Translations under genes and position numbers: made by a program
Shown here: positions 7,279-17,005 of the stretch, one piece after another
Numbering within the stretch: position 1 is the first letter of the stretch
How the letters are laid out: each line of letters begins with the position of its first letter
Origin: Bacteroidaceae bacterium
Lineage (GTDB): Bacteria; Bacteroidota; Bacteroidia; Bacteroidales; Bacteroidaceae
NCBI GenBank assembly: GCA_017619585.1
Contig: JAFZSA010000024.1
Location: 1 to 64,000, forward strand
Reading direction: 5' to 3'
DNA length: 64,000 bases
The notes under the pieces: model-generated
Seen by the model: only the letters and a program-made list of their open reading frames with translations
Database searches by the model: none
Told to the model about the DNA's origin: nothing

Positions 7279-8406
7279 TTAATCGTTGTGTCCACTTGTC
7301 AAAGCTGCTCTAAAACCGTTATACATCATATATGGGAAAAAACGCATTGATTCTATAGGGAAAATCAACGTGTGCCGTAGGACATCACTGCATCTTTTAC
7401 TCAATGAGATCGCTTTTCTGATTAAGAAAGGCTTGGTATAATAGCTACTATTGCGGTTATGACCGAAATTGCCGACTTCCAAGATAAATGAACATATCCG
7501 GTTGGCCTTGCGTTTCATTTTTCTTTCTGGGGAATAGAGGGGCATTGCTTCAGAAGGCATCCCAAGGTATTCAACAGCAAACGCACCAAATGCTGTCCAC
7601 ACACGGACCAGTCCCATTTTCTTTAATCTTTTTTCTAATGAAACAACATTTATTTTATCTCTATATACCCAAAGCAACCTGCACCAGTCACAGAATTGTC
7701 TTAATCCTATTCCTCCGCCGTAGAAATGGCTCAAAATATGTATGAAAATATAAACAATATCATTGTCAGCCCCCAACAAAAAAATTTGTGTTTTTCCATT
7801 CAACCAAGACCTTACATTGCCACCATAAAAAGTATCATCTTTTATATCATCAAGAACTTTGTTGACTTTTTTAGATAATCCACGACGTAAATAGCCATGA
7901 AGTTCTACTTCCCAGCAATCTATTGTAAGACCTAAATGCTTTTTAAACTGATCCTCCTGCCCAGTATGACTGGCCTTAGTAACAAGTAAAGATTTTGCTT
8001 TCTCATAGTTCTCTTCACTTAAAAATAAATCAACATCACCACACGATCTCCATAGCGGCCTCTCGTAACACTGAGCCACACCTTGCCCTTTAATCAAAAG
8101 AGTATAAATGCCATCATTCCTCATACGTTCTATTAACGTACTTATAAAGGTATTCATAGCCTGGTTCCGTTGCTCTAATTGTAAGGCTTGTCCAACAAAC
8201 TGTAATACTACTTCTTGTGGAGCCTTGGTATCTACGACATGTTCTAAACCAGCCGCAACGAGACCAAACACAGATTGTTCATCAGCCAGGCGGTAAATCT
8301 CTTCATAACTAAGTGTATTAAACTGTGAGAGCAGGACGTCCTTTTCCCATAGACCAGCTCTCAATAGTGACAAAAAAGCCAACTGGTTATGATTAAATTT
8401 CTTCAT
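7279..8406 (-). CDS. nucleotidyltransferase-fold family protein
   Basis: 375 aa. The segment LLIKGQGVAQCYERPLWRSC followed by GDVDLFL (about residues 102-128) is the K-G...R...GD-[VI]-D-[LF] core of the NTP_transf_5 family often found at the ends of bacterial polysaccharide loci. The helical remainder has no other named motif. The exact substrate of these proteins is not known to me; they may transfer a nucleotide to an intermediate or act as toxin-like nucleotidyltransferases. It is encoded 2 nt after the glycosyltransferase gene upstream and 4 nt before a 58-aa gene, so it belongs to the capsule operon by arrangement. Confidence 0.7.
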   Translation of the reverse strand: MKKFNHNQLAFLSLLRAGLWEKDVLLSQFNTLSYEEIYRLADEQSVFGLVAAGLEHVVDTKAPQEVVLQFVGQALQLEQRNQAMNTFISTLIERMRNDGIYTLLIKGQGVAQCYERPLWRSCGDVDLFLSEENYEKAKSLLVTKASHTGQEDQFKKHLGLTIDCWEVELHGYLRRGLSKKVNKVLDDIKDDTFYGGNVRSWLNGKTQIFLLGADNDIVYIFIHILSHFYGGGIGLRQFCDWCRLLWVYRDKINVVSLEKRLKKMGLVRVWTAFGAFAVEYLGMPSEAMPLYSPERKMKRKANRICSFILEVGNFGHNRNSSYYTKPFLIRKAISLSKRCSDVLRHTLIFPIESMRFFPYMMYNGFRAALTSGHND

Positions 8407-8408
8407 TT

Positions 8409-9197
8409 TTAGAATCCAATGAAGCTTAATTTATTATAGTTTTTTTTCAATTTCTTGATGATATTTCGTGGCAAAAAGCAAAAGATGCATACAAACCAAG
8501 CTTTTATCGCATTCATATTTAGTACCGTCTCATACATCTTCACAACAGCTTTCATCTGTTTCCATTTATTGGATGTTTCTGAACCTGGAATATGGCGGTA
8601 CTTCCATAAAGCTTTAGGACAGGTTACTAAATAGCTGGTATCTCGAAGATACATCATCCATAATCCCCAGTCTTCCGCCCTTCTTAAGTTGGGCATTTTT
8701 TTCTTTCCCAAAACGAGAGTGTCTATCATTACGCCTGGAGTACCTATGTTACAACCATTAATCATATCATTATAGGTCTGCTTCTCAGCCTGTTTCATAG
8801 TGTAGTATGGTTCCAGCTTTTCATTAGCATCTTCATACCATGTACAAGTAAAGGGATAGCCATACTCATTCATAAATGAAAGCTGTTCTTCCAGTTTTGT
8901 GGGATACCACCAATCATCACTATCGCAAAATGCCAAATAGCGCCCTTGAGCCGCTTCTATTCCAACATTGCGAGCAACACCAGCCCCTCCATTCTTTTCG
9001 GTTTTCAGAATCGTTATGCGACTATCTTTTTTTGCAATCTTCGTAAGAATATCCTTTGTCTCTGGAGCAGTACTACAATCATCCACTATGAACAACTCCC
9101 AATCGTTAAAAGTCTGTGCAATAATTGAATCGACTGTCTCAAATATGTATTTAGCCGCATTGTAATACGGCATAATAACAGATACCTTTATTTCCAT
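8409..9197 (-). CDS. family 2 glycosyltransferase
   Basis: 262 aa, GT-A fold. The N-terminus VSVIMPYYNAAKYI and the VDDCST nucleotide-binding motif (about residues 39-44) are typical of GT2, as are NGGAGVARN and the metal-binding acidic cluster CDSDDWW (about 91-97). It has a hydrophobic patch near the C-terminus (WFVCIFCFLPRNI) but no full membrane anchor. It should transfer a sugar from a nucleotide donor to the lipid-linked repeat unit on the cytoplasmic side; donor and linkage cannot be read from sequence. Only 1 nt separates it from the pyruvyl transferase gene upstream. Confidence 0.85.
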   Translation of the reverse strand: MEIKVSVIMPYYNAAKYIFETVDSIIAQTFNDWELFIVDDCSTAPETKDILTKIAKKDSRITILKTEKNGGAGVARNVGIEAAQGRYLAFCDSDDWWYPTKLEEQLSFMNEYGYPFTCTWYEDANEKLEPYYTMKQAEKQTYNDMINGCNIGTPGVMIDTLVLGKKKMPNLRRAEDWGLWMMYLRDTSYLVTCPKALWKYRHIPGSETSNKWKQMKAVVKMYETVLNMNAIKAWFVCIFCFLPRNIIKKLKKNYNKLSFIGF

Positions 9198-9198
9198 T

Positions 9199-10314
9199 TT
9201 AGATACTGTTTATATAATCCTTCACTTTAATTCTTTCTTCATTAAGGACTTTCTCTGAATACACAAAACTTATATTACTTAACTCACCGACAGCATCTAC
9301 TGGCTCAAAGCGATCTTCCATTTTCATCATCTTTAGTATTGACACCACCCTGCTATTTTGAGATTCCGCAGTACCATAGTTCCTTCCGTATGTATAGAAA
9401 GGTGTATGAAGGTTTATTGAAAAGGCTGTTCCATGAAAGGAATCAGTTATGACGCACTTGGCATTATTCACTAGTTCAACAAACTCAAATGGTCCCGATG
9501 GTACTATTTCGTCGCAATAGGTCATATCATTAAAACGATAAGGGATCCCTATCACTTTACAACCTAGAGCTTCTTTTAAAAGTTTTATTGTATTCTTTGC
9601 TTTTTCAGATGGTTTATCCAGAAAGTACGCAAGTATATAATTGTCTTTTTTATATTTGATATCTAAGCGTTTCTTCCAAGTTTCTCCATCAACCATCAGG
9701 GTTGGGTCTATCAGTTGTGTTGCCTCTCTACCTGTCAGCTCCTTTATGATTCGTACTCCACTATCCTCGCGAGATGACAAATGTGCAAACTCCGAAATCC
9801 ATTGGGCCATCTTTTTATTATTATACCTAGCCACAAAATCTCTACCTAGGCTTGGCGCGAAAGCAATCCTTTTTTCAGCAGAGGCGAAACGCAAATAGTA
9901 TAACGGATCAACATACAATGTTGAGGAATTCCAAATCTGGTCACTTCCCGCAAAACAGGTATCACATTGTTTAGCCATTCTTTTAAGTTCACTCCAAGAG
10001 CAATACTTAGGCTTCAATTGTTCCTCGGTAAACTTTTCAAAACGACTGGCAGAATCACCTATTAACTCTTTTCGATAACCGCTCTGATAAGTTTTCAAGG
10101 ACTTCCCTCCCTTTTCTTTTCTCAGCATTACGGATCTAAATAGAATAGTGATAAGTTTTTTTAGACGAATATCACGCCCCTTTACTATACTCTTCAAAGC
10201 CACGAGCTGACAATCATAGCCAACACTCTCTAAGATAGTCTTTCCTGCATACGCTTGGAGACTGGAGCCAAAATTATAGCCAGTAAATACTGTAGTCAAT
10301 AATGCCTTTTTCAT
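9199..10314 (-). CDS. polysaccharide pyruvyl transferase family protein (1)
   Basis: 371 aa. Family PF04230 features are visible: TVFTGYNFGSSLQAYA at the N-terminus, CFAGSDQIWN, AFAPSLG, SREDSGVRII, QLIDPTLM and VITDSFHGTAFSI. Such enzymes form ketal-linked pyruvate on sugar residues using phosphoenolpyruvate, although many homologues in capsule loci are untested. It overlaps the upstream glycosyltransferase by one base at 10314. A second member of the family is encoded at 14834-15988, so the polymer may carry two pyruvyl groups, or the two proteins may act on different acceptors. Confidence 0.85.
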   Translation of the reverse strand: MKKALLTTVFTGYNFGSSLQAYAGKTILESVGYDCQLVALKSIVKGRDIRLKKLITILFRSVMLRKEKGGKSLKTYQSGYRKELIGDSASRFEKFTEEQLKPKYCSWSELKRMAKQCDTCFAGSDQIWNSSTLYVDPLYYLRFASAEKRIAFAPSLGRDFVARYNNKKMAQWISEFAHLSSREDSGVRIIKELTGREATQLIDPTLMVDGETWKKRLDIKYKKDNYILAYFLDKPSEKAKNTIKLLKEALGCKVIGIPYRFNDMTYCDEIVPSGPFEFVELVNNAKCVITDSFHGTAFSINLHTPFYTYGRNYGTAESQNSRVVSILKMMKMEDRFEPVDAVGELSNISFVYSEKVLNEERIKVKDYINSI

Positions 10315-11312
10315 CAGTTTACGCTTTTATTGGCAATTCGTTTTCTCCTCCACATATCGAGCCTGCTAACTAACCCGGGACAGACATATCCGGATATCAG
10401 TAATGCTTTTCTGTAGAACGATACATTTCTTGATAGCAGTAATTTCCCCATGTAGCTCCTGATAATTGATCTCCAATGTTTGCAATCTTCTTTATGCTCT
10501 TTTTGCAAATGATGTGCGTATGTTTGTGATAATGCACCCATACAAAACAGGCTTTTATGCAAAGCAAACATTGTTTCAATCCCTGTAACATTTAGAACAA
10601 GATCGTTATGAATCTTATCTAACGATTTCTCTCCGTTATAATACTTATTGATATTGTATTTTGAAGTCGCTGAGACTTCATTATTACGCCTGTAATAATA
10701 TACTTTCTTATTTCCACATGCTACATGATTAGCTAATTGTGCAGCTCTGGTTATAAAATACAAACCCTCGCCATAATATAAATCCGTCAAAAATGAAAGT
10801 TGAAACTTGTCAATGAATGACTTCTTAAATATCTTGTTCCAGCAACCAACAATAACTCTTGGAGACAAAAGCAGAGCTGTAGCCTCAGAAGGGTTCAGTA
10901 TATCTAACGATTCTTCTTTTACCTGTATTTCTTGACCGCTCGTAAAACAATTCTTAGATATGCACATGTCAGCCCCTGAGGCCTGGGCCATGTCTAGCAT
11001 GTATTCCACGAAATCAGGAGCCAAATAGTCATCACCATCTACAAAGACGACATAGTCTCCCTTCGCTGCCTCAAGACCAGTATTTCTCGTCGAACTGACT
11101 CCCTCATTTCTTTTATGAATGACACGAATTCTCTGATCATCTTTGGCGAGTTTATCTAGAATCAATGACGTCTTATCAGTTGCGCCATCATCAACAGTAA
11201 TAATTTCTAAATATCTATATGTCTGAGAAGAAATAGATTGAATACATTTCTCAACGTATTTTTCTACATTGTAACAGGGAACAATGACTGATACTAATTG
11301 TTTACAGGACAT
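10314..11312 (-). CDS. family 2 glycosyltransferase
   Basis: 332 aa. The GT-A core is clear: VSVIVPCYNVEKYVEKCIQS, ITVDDGATDKT, NEGVSSTRNTGLEAAKGDYV and VDGDDYL, where the acidic cluster serves as the DXD-type metal site. The C-terminal third is variable and should set acceptor specificity. The final residues are rich in Arg/Lys (MWRRKRIANKS), consistent with peripheral membrane association. The start overlaps the end of the upstream GT4-type gene by 19 nt. It is part of the tightly packed capsule operon, and its sugar cannot be assigned. Confidence 0.85.
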   Translation of the reverse strand: MSCKQLVSVIVPCYNVEKYVEKCIQSISSQTYRYLEIITVDDGATDKTSLILDKLAKDDQRIRVIHKRNEGVSSTRNTGLEAAKGDYVVFVDGDDYLAPDFVEYMLDMAQASGADMCISKNCFTSGQEIQVKEESLDILNPSEATALLLSPRVIVGCWNKIFKKSFIDKFQLSFLTDLYYGEGLYFITRAAQLANHVACGNKKVYYYRRNNEVSATSKYNINKYYNGEKSLDKIHNDLVLNVTGIETMFALHKSLFCMGALSQTYAHHLQKEHKEDCKHWRSIIRSYMGKLLLSRNVSFYRKALLISGYVCPGLVSRLDMWRRKRIANKSVN

Positions 11313-12574
11313 ACCTCTTGTAATAATTGTTTGAAAATATTCGAATTACGGATTGCGTCATGATTGTTAATTGCAATACTTAATGCATTTTTCACTATCG
11401 TTTTACGATAATCGTTATCTGTCAGAATCCGTCTTAAATTAGTCTCTAAATCTTTCTGATCATTTACAACAACGGCAGCATTATGTTCGTGTAGATAGTT
11501 CATACCGACATTATTTATAGGGCCGTAAGCAAGAATTGGAATCCCAGAAAATAAATAATCTGTGATTTTGGTTGAGAAGCCATACGATGTTGACTTAGAG
11601 AACTCGGGATCCAAGTTTTCAGTTAAAATGAGTAAGTCACTTTCACTTATAACTCGCAAAGCTTCTTCATATGGAATGACACCCTTATAATCTAAACCAG
11701 GAGTTTTATCGAACAGGATTTGGGCTTCCACATCTTTAATCATTCCATATACTGACAAATGCCAATTCTCGTTTATTGAATTAATAGCCTCCGCAATCTC
11801 GGACAAAGGCTCATACCTCCGAAATCCTAGGCTACCAACATAAACGACACGAGGAGATGAGTGGACATTCTCATGATAATCTACTGGTTTCGACTCTGAA
11901 GATTGGTGTATTACAACATTCTTTGTGTTAAACTCTCTATCATAATAGTTTTTCATCCATTCGCTATTATGTATAGTTAAAGAAGAATATTTAAAAACCT
12001 TTTTGACTTTTCTGCATAAAATCCGTTTATATAGACGGAATAAAAACTTGGGGTCTTTATCATTGATAAAATTATCTTCCTCAAAATAATAGAATTCCGT
12101 ATTGAAAATAACGATTGGAATATTAAGGAATTGTGAAATACGATAAGCGATTTCATACATAAAAGGAGCATCTCCTGCCTGAAAGACCAATACATCCGCT
12201 TTCGTATCTTTTAACCATCGCTCAAAATCTGCATTCCACCATTTAAAACGAGACCATATAAAATTTCGGATTAACATCGTTAATGAAGACCGCCCGTACT
12301 TAGCCCTATGTTTGGACATTTTTTCAAGTTTCCTAGCTTCTCCGTCCTTTTTGCTTTTACATTCTCCTATTACATCCTTCCTAATTAATGACCTTATGGC
12401 CATTGAATCGTTGACCAAATAGTAATTATTACATACACTAAAGTCATTTGACCCATCAACTATATAAAACTGGGAAACATCTTCCAATGGAATACTATTA
12501 AACAAACAGCCTAGTATCCTTCCATTTGAATTGTTTTTTGCGAAGCAATTATTACTAACAACGAGTATTTTCAT
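11294..12574 (-). CDS. GT4-like glycosyltransferase
   Basis: 426 aa. It starts MKILVVSNNCFAKNN as in GT-B enzymes. The C-terminal donor domain contains VVYVGSLGFRRYEPLSEIAEAI, then ISESDLLILTENLDPEFSKS and a ITDYLFSGIPILAYGP segment, equivalent to the E-x7-E region of family 4. The classical second Glu is not obvious, so it is a divergent member. Codon use is AT-rich like its neighbours. It is separated by 29 nt from the O-antigen polymerase gene. Likely role: transfer of one sugar in repeat-unit assembly at the cytoplasmic face of the inner membrane. Confidence 0.75.
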   Translation of the reverse strand: MKILVVSNNCFAKNNSNGRILGCLFNSIPLEDVSQFYIVDGSNDFSVCNNYYLVNDSMAIRSLIRKDVIGECKSKKDGEARKLEKMSKHRAKYGRSSLTMLIRNFIWSRFKWWNADFERWLKDTKADVLVFQAGDAPFMYEIAYRISQFLNIPIVIFNTEFYYFEEDNFINDKDPKFLFRLYKRILCRKVKKVFKYSSLTIHNSEWMKNYYDREFNTKNVVIHQSSESKPVDYHENVHSSPRVVYVGSLGFRRYEPLSEIAEAINSINENWHLSVYGMIKDVEAQILFDKTPGLDYKGVIPYEEALRVISESDLLILTENLDPEFSKSTSYGFSTKITDYLFSGIPILAYGPINNVGMNYLHEHNAAVVVNDQKDLETNLRRILTDNDYRKTIVKNALSIAINNHDAIRNSNIFKQLLQEVCPVNN

Positions 12575-12603
12575 AACTTACAAATAAAACATCAAGAATG
12601 TAT

Positions 12604-13827
12604 CTAATTAGTACTATAATTTATAGGATGAAGGGGTATTATTCTTTTTGATTTATTTTGTTTTATCATTCTCATTGAAAAGCCTAACAAGAATGCCCAT
12701 TGACTGTCTTCCAAGAACGAACCTGAAAACATCAAACCCATGAAGGTTGCTATAAGTATTATGAGAAAGTATTTCTCTTCACTTGTGCGGCATATATGAA
12801 ATGCATAAATACAAATAAATATAAAACCTATAATAAGGATTGAGCCTATGAGTATACCAAAATCCGCAAATACTTCAAGAAAAAAATTATGTGCATATAT
12901 TGCACCAGATACGACTCTGTCGCCGCACAAGCCATAGCCCAAGAATGGACCGTTCAAAATAGCATCCACTAAAGATTGTCTAATGCTATCACGGCCGTGA
13001 GAAACAAGAAACTCATCAGATAGCATCATCTCTAAAACGCGATTACTCATACCTAGTTCTTTGAGATAATCCGATAGGAATAATGATATCTGCTGGGATT
13101 TAACAACTATTATTAATCCCAAAATAAGAACAAGAAATTTTGTAAATTTCATCCCTTTATATGAATCAGAGGCTATCAAAAAGAGGATAAAAAAGACTGC
13201 TAAACAAACTATACATCCTCTATTGCCTAAAGACAAAAGGAAAAAAGTACTTAACACTGAAATAACAATAATAAGCAACTTTCTGCTTCTTATTGCAGAC
13301 CAAATGAGATAAAGGACATGAGGCAATATCATATAGGCGCCAACCATATCCTCCATTAGCCCCGTACGCGCAACAATCTGCTTTGCATACCAAAACTGGT
13401 ATAATGCATGAATTCCAATAGACAATATAGATAGAATAGTAAAACTATTTTGAAATTTATTTATGTCAAGCAATAACCCTACAAAAATAAATGGAAGAAC
13501 TCGAAAGAAGAATTGCGAAAACTCTTTGTCCAAATATTGGCTATTCAAAGGGTAAAATACATACGTAGCAATATATGCGATAAGAAATAGAAAATAAACA
13601 AAGAAACCCCACTTATTTATCTTATGTTTTAATTCATGGAATGAAAGTAAAACTAACAGGATAAATACAGTCGGGACTACAAAACTCCCCTGAATGCCTA
13701 AGAAAGACTTCTTTGAAAAAAAGATATTTAAATAATAAAAGATTGGAGAAGAGACCCAAGCCGCCATCATTAGCAAGCGGGAGGACGTATATTTCTCTCC
13801 ATCGTTGATTATGTCAAACAATTTCAT
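12604..13827 (-). CDS. O-antigen/capsule polymerase, Wzy-like
   Basis: 407 aa, strongly hydrophobic, with about ten to twelve predicted membrane segments. A large loop around residues 230-300 contains GMSNRVLEMMLSDEFLVSHG followed by RDSIRQ and GYGLCGDR, in the position of the periplasmic loop of the Wzy_C/O-antigen ligase superfamily. These proteins polymerise lipid-linked repeat units in the periplasm in Wzx/Wzy-dependent pathways. It is the only such candidate in the locus. The start overlaps the stop of the upstream glycosyltransferase by 4 nt. As usual for Wzy, assignment rests on topology and context rather than sequence identity. Confidence 0.75.
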   Translation of the reverse strand: MKLFDIINDGEKYTSSRLLMMAAWVSSPIFYYLNIFFSKKSFLGIQGSFVVPTVFILLVLLSFHELKHKINKWGFFVYFLFLIAYIATYVFYPLNSQYLDKEFSQFFFRVLPFIFVGLLLDINKFQNSFTILSILSIGIHALYQFWYAKQIVARTGLMEDMVGAYMILPHVLYLIWSAIRSRKLLIIVISVLSTFFLLSLGNRGCIVCLAVFFILFLIASDSYKGMKFTKFLVLILGLIIVVKSQQISLFLSDYLKELGMSNRVLEMMLSDEFLVSHGRDSIRQSLVDAILNGPFLGYGLCGDRVVSGAIYAHNFFLEVFADFGILIGSILIIGFIFICIYAFHICRTSEEKYFLIILIATFMGLMFSGSFLEDSQWAFLLGFSMRMIKQNKSKRIIPLHPINYSTN

Positions 13828-14831
13828 TGATAAGCTTTTACAATATTAGTATAGACCATATTTAATTCATTAGCAATTTTGACTGGAGAATATTTTTCTC
13901 TAACCATCTTCATTAATTGAGGTTGGTAACTTTTTTCACCACCAAGAAATTGCATAATTCCTTTTCCTATGCTGTCAACGTCGTAAGGGTCTACTTCAAT
14001 ACAACAACTCTTATAATACTCTTTAGGCCCCGGAATATTGGTTATTACTATCTCACATCCTAATAAAGCAGCATCTAAAGCCACAATGCCAACGCCTTCG
14101 CAAACACTTGGCAGGGCGAACACCTTTGCTCGCTGGTATAACGAAACCTTCTCTTCCTCCGATATATAACCCAGAATGTGTATTTTGGGATTGTCTCCAA
14201 TACTTTTTTCTAACTCTTTTCTTTCTGCATCTGTACCAGGATTCCCTGCCAGAAACAATTCAAAATTGTATTTTTTTGCTGCCTCTATTAGTCTTAATAC
14301 ATTTTTCCGTGGTTGTGATAACGAACTAATGTGTAAGCATATGTTTTCTCTTTTATCATTTACAAAAGGTATACTCTCATATTTTTCAGTAAAAGAAAGT
14401 GGTACAATCGCTACCTTTTCTACGCTAATGCCATAACCTTTGCAGAATAATTCCTTTTCAGCCTCAGAACGAGCCAGAACTTTTGTCATTGATTGGCATT
14501 GCTTAAAGAATCTTGTTTGTTTCGTTCTTCCTTTTATATATTGAAGAATATCACGCCAGACATTATTTGGAGAATAATCTATTATGGGCGAGAAAAATAA
14601 TTTCTGATTTTTACTTGACAAACTTTGCGCGACATTGCATACCCAATCACCTGCTCCAAAGAAATGAATAGCATCATATTCGCTCCAATTATAATCTCCC
14701 CAATTATTTACAAGATCAACCTGGTGTCCTAATCTCACAAGAATTCTCGCCCAACTCTCAGCTTGACTCCTTATACCATTTGATTTATTAGAGACAATTA
14801 CACCCGGGTATAATACAAAAGCTATTTTCAT
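13824..14831 (-). CDS. family 4 glycosyltransferase
   Basis: 335 aa, GT-B fold. The C-terminal half shows HISSLSQPRKNVLRLIEAAK, IHILGYISEEEKVSLYQRAK, VFALPSVCEGVGIVALDAAL and ITNIPGPKEYY. The stretch from CEGVGIVALDA is the E-x7-E-type donor-phosphate region, with the second Glu replaced by Asp. Short for the family because the N-terminal acceptor domain is compact. It should retain the configuration of the donor sugar. ATGA-type overlap with the polymerase gene and a 2-nt gap to the pyruvyl transferase upstream place it firmly in the operon. Confidence 0.8.
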   Translation of the reverse strand: MKIAFVLYPGVIVSNKSNGIRSQAESWARILVRLGHQVDLVNNWGDYNWSEYDAIHFFGAGDWVCNVAQSLSSKNQKLFFSPIIDYSPNNVWRDILQYIKGRTKQTRFFKQCQSMTKVLARSEAEKELFCKGYGISVEKVAIVPLSFTEKYESIPFVNDKRENICLHISSLSQPRKNVLRLIEAAKKYNFELFLAGNPGTDAERKELEKSIGDNPKIHILGYISEEEKVSLYQRAKVFALPSVCEGVGIVALDAALLGCEIVITNIPGPKEYYKSCCIEVDPYDVDSIGKGIMQFLGGEKSYQPQLMKMVREKYSPVKIANELNMVYTNIVKAYQ

Positions 14832-14833
14832 AT

Positions 14834-15988
14834 TTATATAGTCTTTTTTAGTGCACTTTCGAGAAAGTCTAAACTTTTTCTACGAAGTGAATCTATTTTT
14901 TTATCAATATTTGCCCAGTCTATATGGGTTGAATTGAATGTACTATATTCGAAACCTTCATTATAGATACCACTCTTGACTCCTAAGTAATCGAACAAGT
15001 CCAACACACGATTATTACCACGAGAGTACTCACCCTTCAGGGGAACATATACAAAAGGGGTATGAGCCAAAAGGCAAAAAACAATTCCATGAAAAGAAGT
15101 AGTAACAACCAAACGGGCATTTGCAATATTGCTTATCCATTGTGGTATTTGAGAATATTCGTAGCGTGCTTCCTCAAATAGCTCTTGGGCAGCAAAATAC
15201 CCACTAGCTGGTGTGATTTTTAGTTCTTCACCTGTTCTTTCTGCATAGTTCTTTAATTCTTCCCATCCTATTTCATCTGCTTTTCTTATGTTTAGCACAT
15301 AAACATAAATGCCTTTTCTTGCAGCATTAGAAATAGAAAAAATCTTTAGATATTCGTCAAACTGCAACAACAATGTCGGATCGACCACCAATTCTGCTTC
15401 ATATCCCACATCTTTGCAAATCTTCACACCAGTTGATTCTCTTACAGAGATTGAATTAAAAGCAGACAAAGAATGAGCAAGTTTGTTTTGAATCGTCTTT
15501 GGGTATGCGTCAAACGAAAAACTAGCAGCATATGAAATCCTCTTCACTTTTCGTTTTCCAAAATCCAAAAAGAAAGCCTTACTTTCATCAAAATAGAGTA
15601 ATTTTGACCACACCTGATCACTACCAACAATATAACAATCTGCCTCAGGTGGCTGTCTCCGTAGATCTTTTATTGACAAGTACTCGTTAGAAGACATAAA
15701 AAGGTATTTACTTTTGAATGACTCAAAATCACGCTCTAAATCTTTGTCAGACAATGGTGGTAATATAGTTCGTTTCGGAAATAGTCTACTAAATCTGAAT
15801 CTGATAAAGTTCTTAATAAAGTTTTTTATAGAGATTTTAAAATTAAAGTCGAATGCTTCGGTATGTCTATAGCGGATCAGAAAAGGTTCATGCCCCATAG
15901 CCAACAACTGATGTTGCAATGCCCAGCACTGTAGCATCTGACCATAGTTGTCCCGCGTTTGCCAGAATGTAACTATTCCTATTTTCAT
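14834..15988 (-). CDS. polysaccharide pyruvyl transferase family protein (2)
   Basis: 384 aa. The family signature is clear: IGIVTFWQTRDNYGQMLQCW at the N-terminus, CYIVGSDQVWSKLL, ISYAASF, ISVRESTG, LVVDPTLLL and VTTSFHGIVFCLL. Predicted to act on the nascent repeat unit with PEP as donor. It lies 1 nt from the acyltransferase gene. Together with the F420-dehydrogenase-beta-type protein two genes upstream it forms a trio often seen in Bacteroidetes capsule loci, where these two families co-occur. The exact substrate is unknown. Confidence 0.85.
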   Translation of the reverse strand: MKIGIVTFWQTRDNYGQMLQCWALQHQLLAMGHEPFLIRYRHTEAFDFNFKISIKNFIKNFIRFRFSRLFPKRTILPPLSDKDLERDFESFKSKYLFMSSNEYLSIKDLRRQPPEADCYIVGSDQVWSKLLYFDESKAFFLDFGKRKVKRISYAASFSFDAYPKTIQNKLAHSLSAFNSISVRESTGVKICKDVGYEAELVVDPTLLLQFDEYLKIFSISNAARKGIYVYVLNIRKADEIGWEELKNYAERTGEELKITPASGYFAAQELFEEARYEYSQIPQWISNIANARLVVTTSFHGIVFCLLAHTPFVYVPLKGEYSRGNNRVLDLFDYLGVKSGIYNEGFEYSTFNSTHIDWANIDKKIDSLRRKSLDFLESALKKTI

Positions 15989-17005
15989 TTAAATGCCTAA
16001 TAAATATGATTTATCTTTGAGTAAACGCTTTATGATTTCTATTATAATTATACTTATAACTAGATAGCACGCAAATAGAATAATTGAACTGCTAACAGTA
16101 TGGTAGGATGGCAACAACTGATTCTTTAGCATTGGATGAAAAAAAGCAATATGTACTAAATAAATACCAAGAGAGTTCTTGCCTAGATATGCCAAGGGTT
16201 TACACAACCATGACTGTTTGGAAACCACATTTGAGATATTTTTCAAAACCATGAAAGCAATAATTGTACACCATATTCCATCTATAATCCTTTGTTCAAG
16301 TGTATAGTCAAAAATCCATCTACCCCATGAAAGCCTATCATACACAATCCCTGCTACTGCAAGAGTGAGTATCAGAAAAATGCCCCCCCCAGTCAGTTTT
16401 CTTCCATATAAACAATACAAAACACCTAGGCCAAAGACAAGTGTTTGCCTTGTTATCTGACAATATTTCAAGCAGAACCAAGGTAGGTCATCAAAAAAAA
16501 TCAAGGAAAGCAGCCATGCTAGAAATAGAAACGCGACAACCGCTATATGTATTAATTTCTTTTTGTATAAATCCTTCTTGAATATAGGATAGTAAAACAA
16601 TGTCAGTACAAACACACATATAAGATACCAGAATGTTTGGAATTCCTGAAACAGTATAGTGCCCTTTTCTCTTGTTGACAAGCTGAAAAATGTCTCTTTC
16701 TGTATAATACACATCGCCACGACAAGTACAATCGACCATATTAACCATGGTAGCATTAGTCTCTTCGATTTATTTACTATCATGTCATGGAAACTCCTCC
16801 TTGTACAAGAATAAAAGAAAAAGCCACTTACAAATACGAATAGCGGCATATGAAAGGTGTAAATGCCATCAAACAAGGGCTGATGCCAACAATCCTCCTG
16901 GTACTGGTATTGAAGTGCATGCCCTAGAACAACTATCAGGATTAGAATACCTTTCAGAACGTCAAATGATTGATCACGACGGGTTTCAACTTTACTATTT
17001 GTCAT
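15989..17005 (-). CDS. acyltransferase 3 family membrane protein
   Basis: 338 aa with about ten hydrophobic segments. The N-terminal part reads RDQSFDVLKGILILIVVLGH, then FHMPLFVFVSGFFFY. This is the R-x-FD-x-LKG...H pattern of integral membrane O-acyltransferases (acyltransferase 3 family), in which the His after the first segment is catalytic. It probably O-acetylates the polysaccharide or a lipid-linked intermediate. The start overlaps the stop of the iron-sulfur protein gene by 4 nt (17002-17005). Family confidence is high; the acyl group is inferred. Confidence 0.85.
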   Translation of the reverse strand: MTNSKVETRRDQSFDVLKGILILIVVLGHALQYQYQEDCWHQPLFDGIYTFHMPLFVFVSGFFFYSCTRRSFHDMIVNKSKRLMLPWLIWSIVLVVAMCIIQKETFFSLSTREKGTILFQEFQTFWYLICVFVLTLFYYPIFKKDLYKKKLIHIAVVAFLFLAWLLSLIFFDDLPWFCLKYCQITRQTLVFGLGVLYCLYGRKLTGGGIFLILTLAVAGIVYDRLSWGRWIFDYTLEQRIIDGIWCTIIAFMVLKNISNVVSKQSWLCKPLAYLGKNSLGIYLVHIAFFHPMLKNQLLPSYHTVSSSIILFACYLVISIIIIEIIKRLLKDKSYLLGI